Below are positions 45,275 through 55,355 of a stretch of 64,000 nucleotides of DNA, piece by piece. The stretch's first letter is position 1. Every line of letters starts with the position of its first letter. The translations under genes and the position numbers were made by a program. The stretch covers positions 34,912 through 98,911 of the forward strand of contig CAZLGW010000021.1 of NCBI GenBank assembly GCA_964559125.1. Reading direction: 5' to 3'. The stretch comes from Ravibacter sp964559125 (GTDB lineage: Bacteria > Bacteroidota > Bacteroidia > Cytophagales > Spirosomataceae). The notes beneath the pieces were generated by a model. That model saw only the letters and a list, made by a program, of their open reading frames with translations. It was not told the DNA's origin and searched no databases.

Positions 45275-48200
45275 CTACGGTCTTTTCAGGAATGTCAGCA
45301 GATCGGCCATTTCCTCTATTGTGATGGTCGATTCCAGTCCGGCTGGCATAATCGTTACACCCAGCGCCCTCATGGATTCAATCTTATGGCGACTGATTAT
45401 TTCCGGCTCGCTCCCATAAATGTTCAGAGCGATAGTGGTAGGTGTTTCCGTACTGATCACCCCTTGCCTGGTTTCCCCTCCGACCAGGTTAATTTCCCAG
45501 AGATCGAAGCCGTCGGCAATCGATAACGCCGGGTCCAGGATATCGGTAAGGAGCGATTCCGCTCTCCGGTTGCGGATGGTACCCAGATCAGGTCCGTATG
45601 CTGTCCCCGACTGGCCGCCGATCTGATGGCAGGTCGAGCAATTTTTTTGGAATATGTGCATCCCGTTATCAGCGTTCCCTTTTCGGACCAATGCTTCTTT
45701 ATAGCGTTCAATCGCCCTTTTTCGTTCCTGGTCCTTTGATTCGTCTTTAAATATGCCCCTGGCTTTATTCCGGAGCGTTTCGTCGGCCAATGTCATCAGG
45801 TAAATCTGGCGATAGAAGTCAAGCGTGGACGGATCGATCACCCGGTTTTCGAGCGCTTCCAACAATATCCTGATCCGCTCCTCACTATTAAGGAATATAC
45901 CGACGGCAGCATCACGCAGTTGGGGAGAGAGCTCCTGCCAATGGTCTTTTAGGTACACTGCTATTTCCGGACCACTGTTTTCTCCAAGCATTTTGAGGGC
46001 TTCTTTCTGAATGCTTATCGGTTCTTTGGGGGTAAGGAGCCCGTAGTATAGCGGATTATTGGCTTGGTTGGGTTCTATAGACAGAAAACGCAGAACATGC
46101 AACCTGTCTTTAGTTTTAGCATCTGTATCTTGTAACCGTGCTTTGCTCCGGCGCATCATATCGTCGGTCTTTTCTCCTTTGGGCAAACCTGTCTGCTTGA
46201 GAAGATGGAGGCTCGCCGAAAGTACCTCGGGGTAGGGATGGCTGACGGCTGCGCTTAACAGCCCCTCCCGAACCTTGTCAAAGTCAGGGTGCTTAAAGTC
46301 TATGCCTTTGCTGCTTCGTGAAAGCCCTGCCAGGATAGCCGATTGCCATTCTCCCCGATGCTGGTCACGCGCATGGAGTGCATGGTTGATCAATGATTCA
46401 ATTCGGGTATGGTCGCCTCCTGTCGCCTGCATGGATGCCAGGCGTTCTACCAATTGCCGATAGGAAGGGGTAGCAGGCGAAAATGTACTGATAGCCTGTT
46501 TCAGGAAACGCTCGTAATCAGGCTCGCGGGCAGAAAGTGCGGCAATCTGAATCCAGGAGTCGCCGATATTCTCGAATAGCAACTGCTCACGGGCCTTGCC
46601 TGCTTCAGGGGTATTGAGAAAGCCGAGCGTGCAAAGTAGCTGGAACCGTACACGCTTATCCGGGTCGTTTTTCAGGGCGAGAAGAACCTGAGCCATTTCG
46701 TTGGGGTATTCTCCGATCATGAGTTCACCCAGCAGGATTCCATTCTCCCGCAGTTCAGGCACGGGGCTTTTAAGCAGGCTTCCCGCAATACCTGGTGTAA
46801 GAGCGCCCAGTCCTTGGAGAGTCCAGGCGGCATGTAACTGGCCAAGCGGGTTAGCTTCCGCCGTGACTATTTCGGAAAGCAGCCCTACAACACCGTGATC
46901 CTGCCTGTCAACAAGTAGCCGCTGGGCATTTTTCCTGAACCAGCTGTTAGGATGGCTGAGATATCCTGTCAGCTCGGTATTGCTCAAATCTCCCAGCCGG
47001 AGCCTGGTCGTCCATTCCGGGGTGGGGGTCCCGGTTGGGCTGACCCTATAGATGCGCCCCTTCTCTTTCCCGTCATAGAGTGCACCGGAATTTACGACAT
47101 CGTCAGCCATCCATTCCGGATGTTCGATATACCGGCGGTAGTAGTCGATTATATAAAGCGCGCCGTCGGGGCCGACATAATGATTGACCGGGCGGAACCA
47201 GGAATCCTTACTGGCCAGGAATTCCTTTTTTTCATAAAGCCGGCTGGCTTTGAAGCTAACCCCGTCATTTTCCAACCGGGCGGCATGGACGATATTGCTT
47301 ACAGGTTCGGCAATAAAAGCAACACGATCAAAAAGTTCAGGGAATAGTCCGCCTCCATACAAAGTGACACCACATGCAGAAGTGAATACGCCAATATTGG
47401 TGAATATCTGGTGTTCTGAGTTTTCAGTAATGGGATATACGTCGGCAGGCATACCGTAACCCGATACGGTTTGAATGGAGCTGGGTACAGCCAGATCCTT
47501 ATTCCTGGTAAGGTAAGGGGCCTGGATTACCTCGTGGTAGATGTGGTTAGTGTTGTTGCCAAAAAACCGTCTTCCCCATATATCCTGCGCATTACTGTAC
47601 TGGGCAGCTGTGGAAAGCATTTCCAGCTTTTGCAGGTCGGGCCTGAAACGGATGCATCGTCCGTTGGCGTTTTGCGGCAGAACAGGCCCGTCTTTCAGGT
47701 TGACATACCGCACTTCGCTCCCGGTATCCCCGAATTCGTCCACATAGATTTTGGCAGCGGTAGCCGGTTCATTAGACAGGTAGATCCAGTTGTCAAGACC
47801 ATAAATGGGTGTGTTTACTTTGTGCTGCGGGTTGGAGAGGGCGAAACCTGTGAGTAGGGTATCCCGCCGATCAGCTTTACCATCCCCGTCTGTGTCTTCG
47901 AAATACAGGACGTTAGGTGCATCGGTGACGATGATCCCTTTTTTCCAGCGCATGATCCCGTTGGGTAGCGTCAGGCCTTCTACAAAAGTGACAGATTTGT
48001 CCATCACTCCGTCGCCATCAGTATCACTCAGGAGCTTCACACTTCCGGACCCGCTTTTATCCAGAGGGTAGCCATGCATCTGTACGACATACATACGCCC
48101 ATATTCGTCTATCTCCATTGCGATCGGGTCGGCGATCAGTGGTTCGTGTGCAACTACTTCGATTTGAAAACCCTCCGCCAGTTCGAAAGAATTCAGAGCC

Positions 48201-48307
48201 TCATCCTTGTCGAAACGTACAGGTTGCTGTTTATTGCATGCTGCCAAAAACAGTAGCACACAGAAGCAACTGAAAGGTATTGCAGGGTTATAGGTTGGTA
48301 TTAGCAT
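45275..48307 (-). CDS. PVC-type membrane-bound dehydrogenase with HEAT repeats and cytochrome c
   Basis: About 1010 residues from the start at 48307, which gives a lipobox (FLAAC, Cys24); a start at 48337 would overlap susD. Domains in order: a propeller-type 'membrane-bound dehydrogenase' domain (about 30-420, ADPIAMEIDEYGRMYVVQ, TDGDGVMDKS), HEAT-like helical repeats (about 440-850), and a c-type cytochrome domain with the heme motif CSTCH (Cys890, Cys893, His894). It probably oxidises a sugar or alcohol in the periplasm and passes electrons to a cytochrome. The natural substrate is not known. It directly follows the susD-like gene of PUL 2. Confidence 0.88.
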   Translation of the reverse strand: MLIPTYNPAIPFSCFCVLLFLAACNKQQPVRFDKDEALNSFELAEGFQIEVVAHEPLIADPIAMEIDEYGRMYVVQMHGYPLDKSGSGSVKLLSDTDGDGVMDKSVTFVEGLTLPNGIMRWKKGIIVTDAPNVLYFEDTDGDGKADRRDTLLTGFALSNPQHKVNTPIYGLDNWIYLSNEPATAAKIYVDEFGDTGSEVRYVNLKDGPVLPQNANGRCIRFRPDLQKLEMLSTAAQYSNAQDIWGRRFFGNNTNHIYHEVIQAPYLTRNKDLAVPSSIQTVSGYGMPADVYPITENSEHQIFTNIGVFTSACGVTLYGGGLFPELFDRVAFIAEPVSNIVHAARLENDGVSFKASRLYEKKEFLASKDSWFRPVNHYVGPDGALYIIDYYRRYIEHPEWMADDVVNSGALYDGKEKGRIYRVSPTGTPTPEWTTRLRLGDLSNTELTGYLSHPNSWFRKNAQRLLVDRQDHGVVGLLSEIVTAEANPLGQLHAAWTLQGLGALTPGIAGSLLKSPVPELRENGILLGELMIGEYPNEMAQVLLALKNDPDKRVRFQLLCTLGFLNTPEAGKAREQLLFENIGDSWIQIAALSAREPDYERFLKQAISTFSPATPSYRQLVERLASMQATGGDHTRIESLINHALHARDQHRGEWQSAILAGLSRSSKGIDFKHPDFDKVREGLLSAAVSHPYPEVLSASLHLLKQTGLPKGEKTDDMMRRSKARLQDTDAKTKDRLHVLRFLSIEPNQANNPLYYGLLTPKEPISIQKEALKMLGENSGPEIAVYLKDHWQELSPQLRDAAVGIFLNSEERIRILLEALENRVIDPSTLDFYRQIYLMTLADETLRNKARGIFKDESKDQERKRAIERYKEALVRKGNADNGMHIFQKNCSTCHQIGGQSGTAYGPDLGTIRNRRAESLLTDILDPALSIADGFDLWEINLVGGETRQGVISTETPTTIALNIYGSEPEIISRHKIESMRALGVTIMPAGLESTITIEEMADLLTFLKRP

Positions 48308-48326
48308 TCTCAGATAATAAGTAAGC

Positions 48327-49910
48327 TTAGTCAACATCCCACCACAGAGGCGAAAACATACTATCTTTTCCTCCCAGATATTTATTTACAGCCTCATCCA
48401 CAGATTTTCGACTGGCATTTGTTACTATCGTCGGGTAAGGTATGCGTTTAATAAATTCTCCTTCCGGCACCTCTCCTCTACTATAATTACGAACGACAGG
48501 CCAAAGCTTCGGATAGCCGGTCCGCCTGAATTCAGACCACGATTCCATACCATCAGGATACAGCGCGATCCATTTCTGCGTGATGATTTTTTCCAGTTTT
48601 ACAGGATCAGGTGCACTTTCATCCCACTTAACCGTGATGGTCGATATTGCCTTTGCACTGTTATCCGGGTTAACCGGATCAACATAATCGAGTTGCGTAG
48701 CTTTTTCGTTGTCCAGGTACAGCTCCACTCCGGTTACTCCATGCGTTTTAAAAGAGGCTGCAACACCTAGCTCATAAAAATCCTTAGCGGTGCCGCCCAT
48801 GTTCCATCCCTTTAGCGCACCTTCAGCTCTGAGGAAGTAACTCTCGGCGACATCCATCACCTTTACATACTGAGTGGTGCTGACGTTGGGTTTAGAATAC
48901 TCTATAAACGGCCCCATATCGTAGGAAGCCCCAGACCTTACCCCTACATATTGATCTTTAAATAGGGGGTGTGTTGCCGGCTTTGCATAAATCGGCAACC
49001 GAGGATCATTATAGCCAAGTAAGTATGAAGTCAATAGGGCATTTATACTCGCTTCGCCCCACGACTCGGTAATAGTGTACAATGGGTGTACCGAACCTGG
49101 CTTAACTTCGAACGGTAAATCTGAAGCAGTTAAAAGTCCTCCTTTACTAAGTACTGCGGCCTCTGCCTCAAGTTTTGCCTTTTCCGGACTAACATTCGAG
49201 ATTCTTATCGCCAGCCGTAGACGGAGTGTGTTGGCGACACGTATCCATTTGGCGTAGTCGCCACCAAATCTGGACCTGTCAAATTTTGCATATCGTACCT
49301 GATCGGCGGTGGGATTGGCATCTTCCGCCTGTTGCAGCGCGTCAACAACCTCCTTCAATTCAACAAAGAAAAGGTTATAAGTCTCTTCCATGGAGTCAAA
49401 AGACACCTCACTGCTTGTGCCATATAAGCGATAGGGAATCGGACCCAACGCGTCAGTCAGCCGGTGACCGGAAAAAACCTTAAAGAGTGTAGCTATAGCG
49501 AAAAGATCGGGATACTTCACATCATAACCTTTCTTTTTCATTGACACCCATTGATCAAAAACCTTAGTGGCAGGAACTCTCCAAACCCAATTATTCCAAT
49601 CATCAACCATGACATAGGTCATGTTATTTCTATTGTCATAGACACTCACCGGATAGCCATTGTAACCTACGTAATTATTGGCGTTCAGATATTGCTGCTT
49701 TTCGTAGTGTGATTGACTACCGGTTGCATCAATAATTGCCAATTGCATACCTGGTAGCGAGAATCCTCCGTCATTTGCATCTATGCTGAGTAATTCGTCT
49801 GTGATCCTTTTCTGGTCGTAATTCAGATCTTGTAAATAATCAACGCAGGAACTGTTGATAAAAACCAAACACAGGATCGGAAATAGTATTTTTATTTTGG
49901 AAAGTCTCAT
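48327..49910 (-). CDS. SusD/RagB-like lipoprotein of PUL 2
   Basis: A 527-residue surface lipoprotein with the acylated Cys at 22 (INSSC). It resembles the SusD-like_2 branch: the N-terminal region with DLNYDQKRITDELL and the C-terminal ALYPDGMESWSEFRRTGYP are typical. It is 25 bp downstream of its SusC partner. Base composition is clearly more AT-rich than PUL 1. The ligand is unknown. Confidence 0.92.
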   Translation of the reverse strand: MRLSKIKILFPILCLVFINSSCVDYLQDLNYDQKRITDELLSIDANDGGFSLPGMQLAIIDATGSQSHYEKQQYLNANNYVGYNGYPVSVYDNRNNMTYVMVDDWNNWVWRVPATKVFDQWVSMKKKGYDVKYPDLFAIATLFKVFSGHRLTDALGPIPYRLYGTSSEVSFDSMEETYNLFFVELKEVVDALQQAEDANPTADQVRYAKFDRSRFGGDYAKWIRVANTLRLRLAIRISNVSPEKAKLEAEAAVLSKGGLLTASDLPFEVKPGSVHPLYTITESWGEASINALLTSYLLGYNDPRLPIYAKPATHPLFKDQYVGVRSGASYDMGPFIEYSKPNVSTTQYVKVMDVAESYFLRAEGALKGWNMGGTAKDFYELGVAASFKTHGVTGVELYLDNEKATQLDYVDPVNPDNSAKAISTITVKWDESAPDPVKLEKIITQKWIALYPDGMESWSEFRRTGYPKLWPVVRNYSRGEVPEGEFIKRIPYPTIVTNASRKSVDEAVNKYLGGKDSMFSPLWWDVD

Positions 49911-49935
49911 GTTAAGTAAGTTTAATCAGACAGAA

Positions 49936-52900
49936 TTATTTATTTCCGGAAAACGCTACATTCAGGCTCAATCCTAAAGTCCTGGTGGCGGGAAGAGTGA
50001 AATTTGCAAAACCCTCCTGACTCGGCGATGGCCCGACACCGACCTCTGGATCAAACGGCGCAGATTTATACAGGAACAATAGGTTGCGCACTATAAATGA
50101 CAAGGTTAAGCTCTCTATTCCTTTCGTAAGGTGAGGGAACGTATAACCAAGTGCAAGCTCTCTGATACGGATATTAGTGGCATCGTGAAAGTATTCCGAA
50201 AGTGCCGGAGACGATCCGGTACCGGACTTGTTAAGATAGTAGGCCTTGGCATCCGTCAATTTTCCATTGACCATCACTCCACCTCTGTCACGCGCGTCAC
50301 CAGTCTCTTTCGACAATCCTTTGTAATCCAGCCAAACCTGGGTTCTATCGATAATGTGTCCGCCAAAGCGACTGTCTATTAAAAAAGAAAATAAGAATTT
50401 TTTATAGGAAAAGGAATTATTGAAGCCTAACAGCAATTTAGGATTTGCATTTCCGATGAATTGCTCTGCGTCTGACAACAAAGGGATGTTATCTCCGTCT
50501 GTAATGTAGTCACCGTTCTCAGTCGTTAAAAATTTCTTTCCGAAAACGTCCCCAAAAGACCCGTATTTTCCGTCCTTAGGTCTTAAAAGAAAGATCGACC
50601 CATATGGTGATGATGTCAAGACAAATCGATCCGTAGTCAGTTTGTCACTCAACTGGAGAATCCTGTTAACGTTATGAGAAAGGTTTATTGACGTGACCCA
50701 TTTGAGGTGACCAAACGAAGTGTTATAACTGATCAAACCTTCGATTCCTCTGTTATCGACCTCTCCACCATTGATCCAGAAATTTTGCGCTCCCGAACCA
50801 GCCGGCGCTTGTATTTGAAAGACCTGATCAAAAGTCCGGGCATTGTAATATGTCAGATTAAGGCTTAGCCTGTTGTTGAAAAATTTCATGTCAACTCCAA
50901 ACTCGTATGACCTTGTGCGCTCCGGATGTAGCTGAATGGTGTCGCTCCCGTTGAAATAAGGCAATGTTCCCCGGCCAATGATATTACCGCTGTTGTCCAG
51001 AGCATAGGGAGGTGTTGTATTGCTAATCCCGAAAGGTAAGCTATTACCCACTTCTGAGTAAGAGCCGCGAAGTTTAGCAAATGACAAGACGTCGTTATTT
51101 AATTGGGTAAATATGTAACTCAAACCAACAGATGGATAGAAATAAGGTGTAGCTACAGTCGAACTCCACTCATTCCTGGCGGTAACATCTAGAAATATGC
51201 TCTCTTTATAGTTCAAAGTGGCATTTCCAAAAATAGCCTGAGATGCGCTCTTTGTCAGTGTCTCTGATTTATCATACAATCCTGTTAATGCATAGATTGA
51301 GAAATAGTTAGGAAAAGCGAGAGAGGTTTGTACTGTACTCCCCATTGACATGCCGGAATTTACCGAGTGGCGATGACTGAGCCCCAATATACCAGACAAG
51401 CCAATCTGTGAACTGATCTGCTTTTCGCCGATCAGTAACAAGTCCGTATACAAGCTGTTCCCTTCGGCTTTCCTGACAGAATAACCACCATTTTGTCCTT
51501 CAACGGTACTTATTGTAGACGCGTAATTCCGCTTTTCCGCACGGGTTGACAAAAATTCATGCGTCGCTCTTCCCTGTACACTCAGCCAGGGAGCAAGTTT
51601 ATATTTTGCAGAAATAGCCGAGATCAATTTATTGGAAATATCATCCGTTTGATTTCTGTGCTGTACCCAATAAGGATTCTGACTAGGCTGCCATTCATTT
51701 CTAAGATATGGCCAATTCTGCACCTTTACCTGACGAACGGGATCCCAAACCTCAAAATTATCCCCGCTGTACAACGACCAGTCATCGTCTATCGGGAAAG
51801 AAATGATACCGGTTATTGAACTGTAACCTCCGGTAATGTTTTGATTATATATCTTTCGACTCAGATAGTTCATCGAACCATCCACAGTCAGCCTGTTGTT
51901 TAAAAACTGGGAAGATACCTTTAAGGTTGCAGTATGCTGTGACATATCGTTTTCAGGTAGAATCCCCTTGGCATCCGAATTAGAATAGGATAAATAGGTC
52001 TGTGCCATATCGTTCCCACCCGAAAAAGAAATAGAATTAATCCTGTTTATCCCGGTCTTATAGAATTCCTTGAGATGCCTGTCGCTTCCGTTTGTGACTT
52101 TTTGCCCCCAGCTGTCGTTATATTGAGGGTCTGTTCTTCCGTAGGTTGTTTGAAGTTTAGGTAGGTCTGTAGCCTCATCAAAAGTGAGTGATGAGGAGAA
52201 ATCTATTCTCGAAGTACCTTTCTTTCCTTTTTTGGTGGTGATTAGAACAACTCCGTTGGCTGCCTGGCTACCGTACAGTGCGGCAGCAGACGCTCCCGGT
52301 AAGATCTGAATGCTCTCAATATCATCCGGATTAAATTCTATCGAAGATGGTACCCCATCAATTACGTATAGAGGAGTGCTATTGCCTGTGAGTGATTTAT
52401 TTCCCCTGATCAAAACCCGGCTGGCGCTCCCCGGTCCCATTGTTCCTCTGGTGATAACCGCGCCGGCTACCTTACCAGCCAAGGAGTTGACATAGTTCAT
52501 GTCTTTCACTTTGCTCAACTCTTCTCCATTGATCTTCTGAGTAGCATAAGTCAATGCCCTGGATTCCTTACTTATACCCAAAGCCGTAACGACAACTTCT
52601 TCCAACGCCTTGGTATCTGCCAGAAGGTATATATCGAATGTCATTCTGTTCCCAACAATAACCTCTTGACTTATGTAACCCACAAACGAAAACAACAAAA
52701 CTGCATTTTCATCCGGCGCACCGAAGCTGAAACGGCCCTCTGCGTCGGTAGTAGTCCCCTGTTGTGTCCCTTTCAACATGACACTCACCCCCGGTAACCC
52801 TTCCCCATTCTCATCGGTCACTTTCCCCCGTACTGTTTTCTCTACTATGGGAGGGCTTTGTGTCTCATTATCAGGCGTTACGGGCTGAGTCGGGTAGGTT

Positions 52901-53319
52901 TCCCGGCTTAACGGAAAATCCCCGATCGTTTTTTCCCCACTCCGCCCCATAGCAGCATCCTCCCTCTTTTTCCTGGCAACAATAACATACCCCCCGTTTT
53001 TGCTTTTCTTATAGGTCAGCCCGGAATTCTGAAGAAGAGTCCGAAGGCTTTTTTCAGGGTTTTCTTCAAGGCGAATGTCTTTAGCAGGTATTTCCACCCC
53101 CTCTACCATTGAATTAAAAAAGAGGATGTCTATCGCATAATGTTTCTTAAACTCCTGTAAGACTTCCTTGAGGCTCCTGGCTCCGGAGTCAGCGCCGGGG
53201 CTCTTTTTTTCTGCTTTCTGCAGAAGGGGAGAGGCGCTTGCAACAACCTGACCCGGCGTCGGCAACGGTGATACGGCCATACAGGCGCTCAGCGCTGCTA
53301 GTAGCAAAAATGTTCTCAT
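49936..53319 (-). CDS. SusC/RagA TonB-dependent transporter with STN signalling domain (PUL 2)
   Basis: A 1127-residue transporter. After the signal peptide, an STN (secretin/TonB short N-terminal) domain lies near residues 50-115 (LKEVLQEFKKHYAIDILFF). A carboxypeptidase-regulatory-like domain follows at about 160-235, then the plug (LEEVVVTALGISKESRALTY) and the barrel. The STN domain is the known contact to FecR-type anti-sigma factors, and the FecR/sigma pair is encoded right upstream, so substrate binding would induce the operon. More AT-rich than the neighbouring clusters. Confidence 0.95.
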   Translation of the reverse strand: MRTFLLLAALSACMAVSPLPTPGQVVASASPLLQKAEKKSPGADSGARSLKEVLQEFKKHYAIDILFFNSMVEGVEIPAKDIRLEENPEKSLRTLLQNSGLTYKKSKNGGYVIVARKKREDAAMGRSGEKTIGDFPLSRETYPTQPVTPDNETQSPPIVEKTVRGKVTDENGEGLPGVSVMLKGTQQGTTTDAEGRFSFGAPDENAVLLFSFVGYISQEVIVGNRMTFDIYLLADTKALEEVVVTALGISKESRALTYATQKINGEELSKVKDMNYVNSLAGKVAGAVITRGTMGPGSASRVLIRGNKSLTGNSTPLYVIDGVPSSIEFNPDDIESIQILPGASAAALYGSQAANGVVLITTKKGKKGTSRIDFSSSLTFDEATDLPKLQTTYGRTDPQYNDSWGQKVTNGSDRHLKEFYKTGINRINSISFSGGNDMAQTYLSYSNSDAKGILPENDMSQHTATLKVSSQFLNNRLTVDGSMNYLSRKIYNQNITGGYSSITGIISFPIDDDWSLYSGDNFEVWDPVRQVKVQNWPYLRNEWQPSQNPYWVQHRNQTDDISNKLISAISAKYKLAPWLSVQGRATHEFLSTRAEKRNYASTISTVEGQNGGYSVRKAEGNSLYTDLLLIGEKQISSQIGLSGILGLSHRHSVNSGMSMGSTVQTSLAFPNYFSIYALTGLYDKSETLTKSASQAIFGNATLNYKESIFLDVTARNEWSSTVATPYFYPSVGLSYIFTQLNNDVLSFAKLRGSYSEVGNSLPFGISNTTPPYALDNSGNIIGRGTLPYFNGSDTIQLHPERTRSYEFGVDMKFFNNRLSLNLTYYNARTFDQVFQIQAPAGSGAQNFWINGGEVDNRGIEGLISYNTSFGHLKWVTSINLSHNVNRILQLSDKLTTDRFVLTSSPYGSIFLLRPKDGKYGSFGDVFGKKFLTTENGDYITDGDNIPLLSDAEQFIGNANPKLLLGFNNSFSYKKFLFSFLIDSRFGGHIIDRTQVWLDYKGLSKETGDARDRGGVMVNGKLTDAKAYYLNKSGTGSSPALSEYFHDATNIRIRELALGYTFPHLTKGIESLTLSFIVRNLLFLYKSAPFDPEVGVGPSPSQEGFANFTLPATRTLGLSLNVAFSGNK

Positions 53320-53393
53320 GTTGGGTTAATCAAGGTTTATTAAAATTCAATATTCGGTTTTAATCCGTATCAGCAGGAGGCATCCGACCGGTC

Positions 53394-54398
53394 TCAGGGC
53401 ACATCTTCTTCCGATACGATCACTAATTCATTACCCTTCCGGGTATAGGAAAATCCTTTGGCATCCTTCAGTGCATCCAGTAATTCTTCTGCATCAAGAG
53501 CGGTGAAAGAACCCGTGACCGGCTCAGCGGCAAGCTCTTTATCCTCAATTAATAGCCTTGTGCCGAAAACTTCTTCGAGCATTTGTCCGATTTCGTTAAA
53601 GGGCTGATCGTCGAAAATGAAGCGATGGTACTTCCAGGCGGTATACCGGTGGGGCTGCTCCGTCTGTGTTATCCGGAAGCTGCCGTCGGAATCTACCGTA
53701 GCAAGCTCTCCGGGTTTCATAATCACCGGTTCACGGTGGCTTCCTTCCTTATAGTTCAGCCGGACTTTTCCTTCTTCCAACACTATTTTTGTGCCGGACG
53801 ATCTTGTGTATACGTTAAAGGTCGTCCCGAGCACTTCCACTTCCACACCGCCGCTGGCGTATACCAAAAAACGACGGTGATCCTTGGTGTGAATCACGTC
53901 AAAGCTGGCTTCCCCGGCAAGATATACTTCCCTGGGGCTGTTTTTAAAGGTGATTCTCGGAACTTTCAGGGTGGAGTTTGCATTCAACACCACCTTGCTT
54001 CCGTCGTTGAGCGTCATTTTCTTTATCTCTCCGTATTGCGTGCTGAATTCCCGGAACAGGATCTTTTCTTTGGCCACCCACCCCAGGGAAACACACAAGA
54101 GGACAACAGAAGCGGCTATCCACCACCGGCGAAGCCAGGGAGTGCGTTCCTTCGGCGTTTCCGGAACCGGCTCGTTATGATCTTTCAGGGACAATACCCA
54201 TTTGCGGTGGCGCTCTATTCCTTCATCTACATTGACATGATACTGGATGTTCTTTTGCTCCCACTCAAAGAGCCATTGGAAAAACAGCTCATGGTTATCC
54301 TCCTCTTTTACCCATGTCTCGATCAGCTTCTTCTGCAAAGCAGTGCTTGTCCCGGCAAAATAGCTGAATAATATCTCTTTGGTTATAGCCGGTTTCAT
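53394..54398 (-). CDS. FecR-type anti-sigma factor
   Basis: 334 residues from the start at 54398, which overlaps the sigma factor stop by 4 bp (ATGA). The cytoplasmic N-terminus (ITKEILFSYFAGTS) precedes a transmembrane helix (WWIAASVVLLCVSLGWVA, near 90-107), a periplasmic FecR domain (about 115-215, MTLNDGSKVVLNANSTLKV) and a C-terminal DUF4974 domain (about 255-330) that should touch the STN domain of SusC. It holds the ECF sigma factor inactive until the transporter signals. Confidence 0.95.
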   Translation of the reverse strand: MKPAITKEILFSYFAGTSTALQKKLIETWVKEEDNHELFFQWLFEWEQKNIQYHVNVDEGIERHRKWVLSLKDHNEPVPETPKERTPWLRRWWIAASVVLLCVSLGWVAKEKILFREFSTQYGEIKKMTLNDGSKVVLNANSTLKVPRITFKNSPREVYLAGEASFDVIHTKDHRRFLVYASGGVEVEVLGTTFNVYTRSSGTKIVLEEGKVRLNYKEGSHREPVIMKPGELATVDSDGSFRITQTEQPHRYTAWKYHRFIFDDQPFNEIGQMLEEVFGTRLLIEDKELAAEPVTGSFTALDAEELLDALKDAKGFSYTRKGNELVIVSEEDVP

Positions 54399-55063
54399 AG
54401 TAATTCGATATTGATTAAAAAAAGAGGAATAAGCATCGACCATTTCTCTTTTAAGGCGCTCCTAATCTGCCGCAGTGCCTGGCTCATATGCTCTTTCACT
54501 GTATTGACGGAAATCCCGAGCTCAAGCGCAATTTCTTCATGCTTCTTTCCTTCCATCCTGCTCATTATATAAATACTCCTTCTGCGGGGCGGCAGTGTAT
54601 TGACCGCATTTTGCATATCATGATACAACTCTTCATATTCCGTTATCTCGTCCGGCAACTGGTCCGGGGCTTCCATCCGTTCTGCACTGTCGATCGGCGA
54701 ATTTCTCCGTAATTCGAGCCTGACGTAATTGAATGCTTTGTTCCTGACGCAGGTAAACAGCCACGCTCTGAAAGAGGTTTTTTGCTCGTAAAGGGGTTTT
54801 TGAAGATATAATGCTGAAAAAACTTCCGAGACAATGTCCTCTGCGACCTCCTTTGAAGAAACAAAACGTATGGCATGATTACATAACGCCGCGTAATACC
54901 AGCGGAAAAGCAATTCGATCCCCGCATCGTAATCTTTCTCGAAAGCCTTATGGATCAGTAGCTCCGAATCCGGCATTGAGCCGCCGGCAGTAGTCCCGCT
55001 TTCTTTTACCATGCGGTTTCCCTCGCCTGTATTACGCTCGTTTTGATTGTTTTCTTTTTCCAT
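54395..55063 (-). CDS. ECF RNA polymerase sigma factor (Bacteroidetes FecI-like)
   Basis: A 222-residue sigma-70 family factor. Region 2 includes SKEVAEDIVSEVFSALYL and the RAWLFTCVRNKAFNYVR core; region 4 is LPPRRRSIYIMSRMEGKKHEEIALELGISVNTVKEHM (split here: a PRRR turn, then the HTH with HEEIALELGISVNTVKEHM). The N-terminus may start up to 29 codons later (MPDSELLIHKAF), since the first residues look disordered. It is the first gene of the PUL 2 operon and is expected to activate the susC promoter. Confidence 0.94.
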   Translation of the reverse strand: MEKENNQNERNTGEGNRMVKESGTTAGGSMPDSELLIHKAFEKDYDAGIELLFRWYYAALCNHAIRFVSSKEVAEDIVSEVFSALYLQKPLYEQKTSFRAWLFTCVRNKAFNYVRLELRRNSPIDSAERMEAPDQLPDEITEYEELYHDMQNAVNTLPPRRRSIYIMSRMEGKKHEEIALELGISVNTVKEHMSQALRQIRSALKEKWSMLIPLFLINIELL

Positions 55064-55355
55064 TCCAGAGCAAGTAAAACTATTAATGCCGGAGCTTAAT
55101 CTACTCGTTATTGCGATATAGACAACTTTCTATGGCTTATAGTACTAGTCCGGTTTGAAAAAAATAAATAAAAACTACAAATTCTTTTATTTCTAGTGAT
55201 TTGGTGATCAGAGAGGCTGCATTTCACCCCGGGCGATTACCTGCGATAGTATGGCACGCCTTATTAGGTACGAAACTACTTTTTGTGCTAAATTGCTGCT
55301 ATGATACAGGCTGCCGGTGGTCGCGGAAGGCCCGGGAGATGAAAATGATATTACT
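55064..55355. other. Intergenic region between divergent sigma factor and sulfatase
   Basis: 292 bases with no gene visible. A TACTTTTTG at 55278-55286 is one base longer than the TAnnTTTG element and could serve the plus-strand sulfatase. An A/T-rich stretch lies at 55160-55195. No clear terminator or palindromic operator was seen. Confidence 0.5.

Noticed and set aside
41541..55063. Mobile element or integrative island around the AT-rich PUL 2
   Set aside because: No integrase, transposase, tRNA or flanking direct repeats were seen; only base composition hints at transfer.
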